A stretch of DNA of 64,000 nt. Origin: Mucilaginibacter sp. SMC90. GTDB lineage: Bacteria > Bacteroidota > Bacteroidia > Sphingobacteriales > Sphingobacteriaceae. Of the stretch, positions 18,588-25,791 are shown piece after piece (position 1 is the stretch's first letter; the number at the start of each line of letters is the position of its first letter). Position numbers and translations under genes: made by a program. Under the pieces are notes generated by a model, which was given only the letters and a program-made list of their open reading frames with translations, made no database searches and was not told where the DNA came from. The DNA is taken from NCBI RefSeq assembly GCF_022811725.1, contig NZ_CP094527.1:2108001-2172000 (forward strand), written 5' to 3'.

Positions 18588-18616
18588 AAAGCTGAAAGCT
18601 TTATGCTTTCAGCTTT
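18588..18616. repeat. Intergenic hairpin repeat, family B copy 2
   Basis: A perfect 12-bp stem (18588-18599 with 18605-18616) and a 5-base loop lie between the DUF885 and permease genes. It shares the GCTTTCAGCTT core with 14114-14147. It overlaps a spurious early ATG at 18603, which argues for the permease start at 18633. Confidence 0.7.
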
Positions 18617-18632
18617 TAGCTATAACAAAATT

Positions 18633-20066
18633 ATGGAGAACAGCACTTCTTTTAAGCCTTCGTTGCGGTTAATGGATGCCACCATGCTGGTGGCGGGCAG
18701 TATGATAGGCTCAGGTATTTTTATTGTGAGCGCAGATATTACCCGCAATGTGGGCAGTGCAGGCTGGCTGCTATTTGTTTGGCTTATAACCGGTTTCATG
18801 ACCCTTACCGCCGCCCTGAGTTACGGCGAACTGAGTGCCATGTTCCCGAGGGCTGGAGGTCAGTACGTTTACCTGAAGGAAGCTTACAGCCCTTTGGTTG
18901 GCTTTTTGTACGGATGGAGCTTTTTTACTGTGATCCAAACGGCGACTATAGCGGCAGTAGGTGTGGCCTTTGCCAAGTTTACCGCGTACCTCATCCCGCA
19001 ATTAAGTGAAAGTCTTGTTGCTGTCGATCTCGGTTTCGTGACCATATCACCGGCACAGTTGCTTTCCATTCTCGTGATCGTGTTCTTAACTTATATCAAT
19101 ACCCGCGGCGTTAACAGCGGTAAAATTGTGCAGACTATTTTTACTATGGCCAAGCTGCTGAGCTTGCTGGGTTTAATTGTGTTCGGCCTGTTTTCTTTAA
19201 AAGCTTCGGTATGGAATGAGAACTGGAAAAACGCCTGGAGCATGCATAGCCTCAGCGCAAATGGTTCCATTGCTTCGTACACTACCATTGCTGCCCTGGG
19301 TGCTATTGCATCGGCTATGGTTGGCTCTATATTCAGCAGTGATTCATGGAACAATGTAACTTTTATTGCAGGCGAGATCAAAAATCCGAAAAGGAATATC
19401 GGTTTAAGTTTGGCGCTGGGTACGCTGATCGTGACGGTGATCTATATTTTAACCAATGTGATGTATACAGGCGTACTTTCACTGCATGATATAGCCTCGG
19501 CTGATAAGGACAGGGTAGGTGTGGTTGCTTCGCAGCACATCTTTGGCAGTTCAGGCACAGTGATCATAGCATTGCTGATCATGGTATCCACCTTTGGTTG
19601 TAACAATGGGCTCATCATGTCGGGCGCGAGGGTTTACTATTCGATGGCTAAAGACAGGCTTTTCTTTAAAAAAGTAGGCACACTGAATAAAAATTCGGTG
19701 CCGGGTTTTGGTCTGTGGTTACAGTGTGTTTTTGCCTGCTTGTGGAGCCTGAGCGGTAAATATGGCGATCTGCTGGATATGATCTCGTTTGTGGTGGTGG
19801 TTTTTTACGTGCTTACCATTATCGGGATTTTTATCCTCCGCAAAAAAATGCCCAATGCCGAGCGACCTTACAAAGCATTCGGTTATCCGGTGTTACCGGT
19901 TATCTATATCATTATGGGGATAGCTTTTTGCCTGTTGCTCATTAAATATAAACCGGCCTATACTTATCCAGGCCTGATCATTACTTTAACCGGCATCCCG
20001 GTTTATTACCTGATAGGCGGCAGTAAACAGCGCAAAGCTGCCGAGCTCCCTGTTGAAAGTTTATAG
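18633..20066 (+). CDS. APC-superfamily amino acid permease
   Basis: A 477-residue inner-membrane protein from ATG 18633 with about 12 hydrophobic segments. The family motif GSMIGSGIFIVSADI lies in the first segment (about residues 20-34), and ALSYGELSAMFPRAGGQYVYLKEAY follows. Members exchange or import amino acids. Flanked by peptidases and hydroxyproline catabolism it is the likely hydroxyproline, proline or dipeptide-derived amino acid importer. An ATG at 18603 lies inside a hairpin repeat and would add a non-conserved tail, so it was rejected as start. The stop is 10 bases before the GH27 start. Confidence 0.88.
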   Translation: MENSTSFKPSLRLMDATMLVAGSMIGSGIFIVSADITRNVGSAGWLLFVWLITGFMTLTAALSYGELSAMFPRAGGQYVYLKEAYSPLVGFLYGWSFFTVIQTATIAAVGVAFAKFTAYLIPQLSESLVAVDLGFVTISPAQLLSILVIVFLTYINTRGVNSGKIVQTIFTMAKLLSLLGLIVFGLFSLKASVWNENWKNAWSMHSLSANGSIASYTTIAALGAIASAMVGSIFSSDSWNNVTFIAGEIKNPKRNIGLSLALGTLIVTVIYILTNVMYTGVLSLHDIASADKDRVGVVASQHIFGSSGTVIIALLIMVSTFGCNNGLIMSGARVYYSMAKDRLFFKKVGTLNKNSVPGFGLWLQCVFACLWSLSGKYGDLLDMISFVVVVFYVLTIIGIFILRKKMPNAERPYKAFGYPVLPVIYIIMGIAFCLLLIKYKPAYTYPGLIITLTGIPVYYLIGGSKQRKAAELPVESL

Positions 20067-20076
20067 ACTATCATTC

Positions 20077-22299
20077 ATGAAAAAGATCTTATCGCTGCTA
20101 TGGCTTATCACAATGGGCATAGCAGCTCATGCTCAAAACGGAAACTTTGTTAAGCTAAGCACAGCTAAGTTTTCAACCGGTAATGATGCAACCTGGAAAG
20201 AAACCGGTTTTAACGATACACAGTGGAAAAGCATTAAAGTTGGCGATGTATGGCAAGAGCAGGGCTACCCCGATTATCACGGCTTTGCCTGGTATCGTAT
20301 CCATGTGGTTATTCCATCTGCATTAAAAAAGCAATCGGTTTGGGGCGATAGCCTGCGCGTATTCCTTGCCCATGTTAATGATGTTGATGAAACTTATTTT
20401 AATGGCAAGCTGATCGGTAAAACAGGCGCGTTCCCTGAAGATAAGGGCGGTTATGTGAGCAAATGGCCTGCAGTACGTAATTATTGCGTTGCAGCAAATG
20501 ATCCTGCTATTAAATGGGACGCGGAAAATATCATCGCTATTAAAGTGTACGATGGTGGCGGTTCGGGCGGTATTTTTATGGGTGCACCCTATATCGATAT
20601 GCTCGAAAAATTTGACGGCATCGTTTTCACTCAAACCGAAATTAGCTTTTTACCCAATGCGCAGTCCGTACGTAAATTGACTGTAAGTAATAGTTTTAAA
20701 ACTAATATCACAGGCAAATTTCATTACCGGATAGTTGACGAGGTTACTCAAAAAACGATTGCCGAAAAAACAGTAAACGCAAACCTGCCATCATTGGGCA
20801 AGGAAACTTATACGCTTGCTTTTCCGCATCGTGAGGGCATCAAGCTGTTTTATGAATTTACTGAAAACGCATCCGGCAAAACCAAAGCTTTTGCTGAGAT
20901 TGCCCCGTACCTGCTCACTCCCAAAGCATCGCTTAAACCAATGATCAATGGTGCTGCAGTTTTAGGTGTACATCCCGGTTCGCCGGTACTTTTCAAGATT
21001 CCGGCAAGCGGGCAAAAGCCGTTAAAGTTTACAGTTAAAAATCTGCCGCAAGGTTTAAGCTTTGATCCTAAAACAGGCATCATAACCGGTAACGCACCCA
21101 AGGCCGGAAATTACCCGTTATCAGTTTCTGTAAGCAATGCTTTAGGGAAAAATGAAAAAACATTGACCATTAAATCGGGCAAACTGTTGGCACTTACCCC
21201 GCCCATGGGCTGGAACAGCTGGAACTGTTGGGGATTAAATGTAAGTGACGAAAAGGTAAGGCTTTCGGCCAAAGCCATGGTTGATAAAGGGCTCACCGAA
21301 TACGGCTGGAATTACATCAACGTTGATGATGGCTGGCAGGCACCCGCAAGGCAACAGGATGGAGCAATAGCAGCAAATGAGAAATTTCCGGATATGAAAG
21401 CCCTTGGCGCGCACCTGCATCAACAGGGCCTAAAGTTTGGTGTTTATTCGTCACCGGGAGCTAAAACTTGCGGCGGATACCTTGGTTCATTAGGGCATGA
21501 GGGGCAGGACGCAAGTACTTATTTTAACTGGGGTGTTGATTATTTAAAGTACGACCTGTGCAGTTATTCAGATCAAACGGCAGGTGATACCACGTTGTTA
21601 GCCCAGCAAAAGCCGTACATGGTAATGCGCGATGAACTGGCAAAACAACAGCGGGATATTGTTTACAGTATTTGTCAGTACGGCATAAAAGATGTTTGGA
21701 AATGGGGCGCACAAATGAACGGCAACCTGTGGCGCACTACCGAGGATATTACCGATACCTGGGAAAGCCTTTACGGCATCGGCTTTAGCCAAACCAATAA
21801 CGCGGCCTTTGCCGGGCCGGGAGGCTGGAATGACCCCGATATGCTCATATTAGGCAGGGTAGGCTGGGGCGAAAACCTTCATCAAACCAATTTGACACCC
21901 TATGAGCAGTATACCCACATGAGTTTGTGGAGCCTTTTATCAGCACCATTATTAATTGGCTGCGATATGGACAAGCTTGACGAGTTTACGCTCAATATGC
22001 TTAAAAACAGGGAAGTAATTGCTATAGATCAGGACGTGGCAGGCAAACAGGCTGTACGGGTGATCAACGATAAACAGATCCAGGTTTGGGTTAAGCAACT
22101 GGCCGATGGGAGCAAAGCTGTAGGCATCTTTAACCTCGGCGAAAAATATTCAAAGTATGATCTTGATCTGAAAAGCATAAAAATGGGCAAGGCCAAAGTG
22201 CTGCGCGATATCTGGCAGCAAAAAGATATCGCCAAAAATGTTGCTAAGGTATCCTGCAATATCCCGCCGCATGGGGTAAGGCTTTATAAAGTGATGTAA
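20077..22299 (+). CDS. GH27 alpha-galactosidase with N-terminal accessory domains
   Basis: A 740-residue secreted enzyme from ATG 20077, with a signal peptide ending AHAQ. A galactose-binding-like jelly roll (about 25-185) and a putative Ig-like He_PIG domain (about 322-365, LPQGLSFDPKTGIITG) precede the GH27 barrel (about 373-650). The barrel opens TPPMGWNSWNCWG. D493 in LKYDLCS is the expected nucleophile and D557 in TTEDITDTW the acid/base. The enzyme removes terminal alpha-galactose. In this locus the substrate may be alpha-galactosyl-serine of extensin, although galactomannan side chains are the commoner GH27 target. The start at 20077, not an upstream TTG at 20053, avoids overlap with the permease. 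Confidence 0.9.
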   Translation: MKKILSLLWLITMGIAAHAQNGNFVKLSTAKFSTGNDATWKETGFNDTQWKSIKVGDVWQEQGYPDYHGFAWYRIHVVIPSALKKQSVWGDSLRVFLAHVNDVDETYFNGKLIGKTGAFPEDKGGYVSKWPAVRNYCVAANDPAIKWDAENIIAIKVYDGGGSGGIFMGAPYIDMLEKFDGIVFTQTEISFLPNAQSVRKLTVSNSFKTNITGKFHYRIVDEVTQKTIAEKTVNANLPSLGKETYTLAFPHREGIKLFYEFTENASGKTKAFAEIAPYLLTPKASLKPMINGAAVLGVHPGSPVLFKIPASGQKPLKFTVKNLPQGLSFDPKTGIITGNAPKAGNYPLSVSVSNALGKNEKTLTIKSGKLLALTPPMGWNSWNCWGLNVSDEKVRLSAKAMVDKGLTEYGWNYINVDDGWQAPARQQDGAIAANEKFPDMKALGAHLHQQGLKFGVYSSPGAKTCGGYLGSLGHEGQDASTYFNWGVDYLKYDLCSYSDQTAGDTTLLAQQKPYMVMRDELAKQQRDIVYSICQYGIKDVWKWGAQMNGNLWRTTEDITDTWESLYGIGFSQTNNAAFAGPGGWNDPDMLILGRVGWGENLHQTNLTPYEQYTHMSLWSLLSAPLLIGCDMDKLDEFTLNMLKNREVIAIDQDVAGKQAVRVINDKQIQVWVKQLADGSKAVGIFNLGEKYSKYDLDLKSIKMGKAKVLRDIWQQKDIAKNVAKVSCNIPPHGVRLYKVM

Positions 22300-22435
22300 G
22301 CCGTTGATAGTTTGACTATTGATGGTTATTGTGGTTGACCATTTTTTAATCAATTTTGTGATTTTGGTAAAAAAATAAGATAAAATCCTGCTATAACTGG
22401 TTAGGAATCTTCAGCACACATCCTAAAAGGTTAAA

Positions 22436-22443
22436 TATATTTG
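22436..22443 (+). promoter_or_regulatory. Candidate -7 element before the semialdehyde dehydrogenase
   Basis: TATATTTG matches TAnnTTTG. No TTG lies at the usual distance upstream. The element covers the TTG at 22441, which argues against that codon as translation start and for ATG 22495. Confidence 0.35.
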
Positions 22444-22494
22444 CTCTCGCATATTAATGGCGTAAGCCGTTCATTTTTTATTAAAATATCTGCT

Positions 22495-23976
22495 ATGGCT
22501 AACTTTAAAGAAGCAAGTGTCGAAGAAATAAATATCATCATGCAGCAATCGCAAAGTGCGTTTGAGGCTTATCAAAAAACAAGTGCCGAAGAAAAAGCCC
22601 TGTTTTTAGAAGCTATTGCTGATGAAATAGAAGCGTTGGGCGATGCCCTGCTGCAAAAAGCAGCTGAAGAAACTAACCTTCCTTTACCCCGCTTAACAGG
22701 CGAGCGCGGCCGTACAACCGGTCAGCTGCGCATGTTTGCAGGCATGCTGCGCGAAGGAAGCTGGGTTGAAGCCAGCATTGATACCGAACTGCCAAACAGA
22801 ACGCCACTGCCACGTCCGGATCTCCGTAAAATGCTTGTTCCCCTGGGGCCGGTAGTTGTTTTTGGTGCAAGTAATTTCCCGTTTGCATATTCAACAGCGG
22901 GTGGTGATACGGCCAGTGCTTTGGGCGCAGGTTGCTCGGTTGTCGTAAAGGCACACCCTGCCCACGCCGAAACTTCAGAATTGGTTTACCAGGCTATCAA
23001 AAAAGCGATAGTTAGCTGCAACATGCCCGAGCATGTTTTTCAACATGTACACGGTACTTCGTTTGAAAGTGGCAAAGCCTTGGTACAGGCAGATCATACA
23101 GCTGCTGTCGGCTTCACTGGTTCGACGGTTGGTGGTTTAGCTCTGTTAGATTACTCATCGAAACGGAAAAAGCCTATCCCTGTATTTTCGGAAATGGGGA
23201 GTATTAACCCGGTTATATTTTTACCGGATACCTTAAACAAAAACGCTGCCGACCTGGCTGCACAATATACAGGCTCCATTACTTTAGGCGTTGGCCAGTT
23301 TTGTACCAATCCCGGCTTAATGCTGGCTATTAAAGGCGAGGGCTTGCATAACTTTTTCACCCAGTTGGGGAATGGCATTGCGGGTGTTAAACCGGCTAAA
23401 ATGCTGCATGCCGGTATCCATTCGGCTTACGAGAAAAAGAGCCATGCCGCTTTGGAGCAGGACGGCGTAACGAGCGTAGTAAAATCAGCAACAGAAGCTG
23501 TTGATATTGAAGCGCAGCCAACTATAGCACTGGTAAGTGCCGAAACTTTCCTTGAAAACCATTTGTTACACGAAGAGGTGTTCGGCCCATACTCATTAAT
23601 GGTGAGCTGTGAAGATGAAAAGGAACTGATTAAAGTATTAAAATCCGTATCGGGTCAATTGACTACTACTGTTATGGGTACCGATGAAGATTTTGCAGGG
23701 CATTCAAACCTGTTACAATTATTGCCTTCGATAGCTGGTAGGGTGTTGTTTAATGGCGTACCAACAGGTGTTGAGGTTTGCGCAAGTATGGTGCATGGAG
23801 GTCCGTTCCCGGCCACTACCGATAGCCGTTTTACCGCTGTAGGTATCAACGCAGCTAAAAGGTGGGTACGCCCGGTTTGCTTTCAAAACTGCCCGGATGC
23901 ATTGTTGCCGCTGGCTTTACAACAGGCTAACCCAACAAAGATCTGGCGCTTGTTTGACGGCGAATGGAAGAAATAG
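22495..23976 (+). CDS. 2-ketoglutarate semialdehyde dehydrogenase (ALDH superfamily)
   Basis: A 493-residue aldehyde dehydrogenase from ATG 22495. The catalytic residues are C270 (GQFCTNPG) and E233 (FSEMGSINPV), and NAD(P) binding shows in FTGSTVGG. LPLPRLTGERGRTTGQLRMFA is characteristic of the ketoglutarate semialdehyde dehydrogenase group found in hydroxyproline and pentose pathways. It should oxidise 2-ketoglutarate semialdehyde to 2-ketoglutarate, completing trans-4-hydroxyproline degradation. It lies 195 bases after GH27, with its own promoter candidate and a downstream hairpin, so it may be expressed separately. The product could also serve an L-arabinose oxidative route, but no arabinonate dehydratase is in view. 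Confidence 0.88.
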   Translation: MANFKEASVEEINIIMQQSQSAFEAYQKTSAEEKALFLEAIADEIEALGDALLQKAAEETNLPLPRLTGERGRTTGQLRMFAGMLREGSWVEASIDTELPNRTPLPRPDLRKMLVPLGPVVVFGASNFPFAYSTAGGDTASALGAGCSVVVKAHPAHAETSELVYQAIKKAIVSCNMPEHVFQHVHGTSFESGKALVQADHTAAVGFTGSTVGGLALLDYSSKRKKPIPVFSEMGSINPVIFLPDTLNKNAADLAAQYTGSITLGVGQFCTNPGLMLAIKGEGLHNFFTQLGNGIAGVKPAKMLHAGIHSAYEKKSHAALEQDGVTSVVKSATEAVDIEAQPTIALVSAETFLENHLLHEEVFGPYSLMVSCEDEKELIKVLKSVSGQLTTTVMGTDEDFAGHSNLLQLLPSIAGRVLFNGVPTGVEVCASMVHGGPFPATTDSRFTAVGINAAKRWVRPVCFQNCPDALLPLALQQANPTKIWRLFDGEWKK

Positions 23977-24023
23977 TACGGCGTTAAACGTCAACAGATA
24001 ATCAAATTTCAATTATACTTGCA

Positions 24024-24052
24024 CATGCCGGCAGCCTTAAGTTGCCGGCATG
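24024..24052 (+). terminator. Hairpin after the semialdehyde dehydrogenase gene
   Basis: A perfect 10-bp stem (24024-24033 with 24043-24052, CATGCCGGCA/TGCCGGCATG) and a 9-base loop are followed by TTTAATTTT. It probably terminates the dehydrogenase transcript. The overlapping TAATTTTG (24055-24062) is a -7-like box for the next gene. Confidence 0.6.
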
Positions 24053-24066
24053 TTTAATTTTGTGTT

Positions 24067-25467
24067 ATGAAACTTCAACTTTTTGATCAGCAGGTTTACG
24101 TACAGCGCCGCAATGTTTTAAAGCAAAGCATGGGCAGCAATGGCATCATCGTTTTGTTAGGGAACGAAGAGAGCAGCATGAACTATAAAGATAATACCTA
24201 CCTGTTCAGGCAGGATAGCAGCTTTCTATATTACTTCGGACTTGATGTAGCCGGTTTGGCTGCCATTATTGATACGGATACAGGCGAAGAAGTGATCTTC
24301 GGGAATGATCTTACCATTGATGATATCATTTGGACAGGTACACTTCCCTCGGTTGGCGAAATGGCTGCACTGGTTGGCGTTACACAAACCAGGCCTTATG
24401 CCGAGATTAAGCATTACATTCATAAAGCAATTACCGGTAGCCGACCGGTTCATATCCTGCCGCCTTATCGCCCCGAAAACAAGATCAAGCTGGCCGATTG
24501 GTTAAACACCAGTCTGGAAGATGTTGCCGGTCGCGTTTCGTTACAGTTGGTAAAAGCTGTAATAGCTCAAAGAGTGATCAAAACCCCGCTGGAGGTTGCC
24601 GAAATAGAAAAGGCTGTATCCATTAGCGTTGATATGGAGCTGGCAGTTATGAAATATGCCCGCCCCGGTATCAGGGAATATGAGCTGGTTGCCAAAGCCC
24701 ATGAGGTAGCTATCGCCAACGATTCACGTTTAGGTTATCCAGCTATCATCACCAAACATGGCCAAACTTTGCATACGCATTATTACGGGAATGTTTTGGA
24801 AGAGGGCGATATGGTTTTGAGCGATATCGGCGCAGAAAACGCGATGCACTATGGCGGTGATCTGACCCGTACTTTCCCCGTAGGCAAGCAGTTCAGCACC
24901 CGTCAAAGGGAGTTGTATGATGTGGTGTTAAATTCGATGGATCATGCCATCGGTATGCTTAAGCCGGGCGTCCGCTATAAAGATGTGCACATCCAAGCCT
25001 GTCAAAAACTGGCCGAGGGCCTTAAACAGGTAAACCTGATGAAAGGGGACCCCGCCGAGGCTGTTGCTGCCGGCGCTCATGCCATGTTTTTTCAATGCGG
25101 CTTAGGCCACATGCTGGGCATGGACACCCATGACATGGAAGACCTGGGCGAACAATACGTTGGTTATACCGATACGCTGAAGAAGGAAACTGTTTTCGGC
25201 CTAAAATCATTAAGGCTGGGCCGTGAGCTGGAGGCAGGTTATGTGCTTACCGTAGAGCCAGGTATCTATATCATCCCTGAGCTGATAGACCGCTGGCAGG
25301 CTGAAAAGAAATTCACTGAGTTTATTAATTACGATGTGCTGAACACTTACCGTGATTTCGGCGGCATCCGTATTGAGGATAACTTTTTAATAACCGATAC
25401 CGGCAGCCAGCTATTGGGTAAATACCTGCCTAAAACCCGCCAGGAAATTGAGGCGTTAAGAGGATAG
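24067..25467 (+). CDS. pepP: Xaa-Pro aminopeptidase (M24B)
   Basis: A 466-residue enzyme with no signal peptide, so cytoplasmic. The N-terminal aminopeptidase-P domain covers about residues 1-135 and the pita-bread catalytic domain about 180-460. Metal ligands can be picked out in SDIGAENAMHYGGDLTRTFP (two Asp), GLGHMLGMDTHD (His), LTVEPGIYI (Glu) and GIRIEDN (Glu). It cleaves the bond before Pro or Hyp at position 2, releasing the N-terminal residue. In this locus it would process imported hydroxyproline-containing peptides. A terminator and palindromic repeats follow. Confidence 0.9.
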   Translation: MKLQLFDQQVYVQRRNVLKQSMGSNGIIVLLGNEESSMNYKDNTYLFRQDSSFLYYFGLDVAGLAAIIDTDTGEEVIFGNDLTIDDIIWTGTLPSVGEMAALVGVTQTRPYAEIKHYIHKAITGSRPVHILPPYRPENKIKLADWLNTSLEDVAGRVSLQLVKAVIAQRVIKTPLEVAEIEKAVSISVDMELAVMKYARPGIREYELVAKAHEVAIANDSRLGYPAIITKHGQTLHTHYYGNVLEEGDMVLSDIGAENAMHYGGDLTRTFPVGKQFSTRQRELYDVVLNSMDHAIGMLKPGVRYKDVHIQACQKLAEGLKQVNLMKGDPAEAVAAGAHAMFFQCGLGHMLGMDTHDMEDLGEQYVGYTDTLKKETVFGLKSLRLGRELEAGYVLTVEPGIYIIPELIDRWQAEKKFTEFINYDVLNTYRDFGGIRIEDNFLITDTGSQLLGKYLPKTRQEIEALRG

Positions 25468-25483
25468 TTTAATAATTCATAGG

Positions 25484-25504
25484 AGGCTCCGCTGGAGCCT
25501 TTTT
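25484..25504 (+). terminator. Short terminator after the M24B gene
   Basis: AGGCTCC (25484-25490) pairs with GGAGCCT (25494-25500) around a 3-base loop, followed by TTTT. Confidence 0.65.
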
Positions 25505-25519
25505 ATGCAGTTTAATCGG

Positions 25520-25596
25520 GCTATAAACATGATACTCCTACGGAGTTTTATTAAGAGCAAACATTAAAAACTCCGTAGGAGTATCATGTTTATAGC
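25520..25596. repeat. 30-bp perfect inverted repeat, ACTCCTACGGAGT type
   Basis: Arms 25520-25549 and 25567-25596 are exact reverse complements with a 17-base loop. Each arm contains ACTCCTACGGAGT, itself near-palindromic, so a cruciform or nested hairpin can form. A shorter relative (GACTCCATAGGAGTC) follows at 25619-25633. Confidence 0.85.
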
Positions 25597-25674
25597 AGAA
25601 TAATAAAATTTGTATTTGACTCCATAGGAGTCTCCTGATTAAAAGCGATTTTTCCATCATTTAATAACGAAACA

Positions 25675-25710
25675 AATCGGCCCGCATCTGCAAAGATGCG
25701 GGCCGATTTT
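25675..25710 (+). terminator. GC-rich terminator hairpin
   Basis: A perfect 14-bp stem (25675-25688 with 25695-25708) and a 6-base loop precede a short T tract. It lies 82 bases before the DPP IV start and may insulate that gene. Confidence 0.7.
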
Positions 25711-25791
25711 GCTAAATGCCTGCTATGATGTGTTAATTTATGGAAACATCATTTGGCCAATGTTGGGTACTTTTACGCAACACTATAACTT

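Larger units (their letters stand above)
25468..25791. other. 324-base gap filled with hairpins
   Basis: No gene is seen. The gap holds a small terminator (25484-25504), a 30-bp inverted repeat (25520-25596), a related TGACTCCATAGGAGTCTCC element (25618-25636) and a strong terminator-like hairpin (25675-25710). Confidence 0.7.

Noticed and set aside
18603..18632. Earlier ATG for the permease
   Set aside because: It lies inside the family B hairpin and adds ten non-conserved residues; ATG 18633 gives the normal family start.
25520..25640. A CRISPR-like array from the repeated ACTCC(T/A)...GGAGT units
   Set aside because: Units are palindromic and irregularly spaced, with no unique spacers of equal length and no cas genes.
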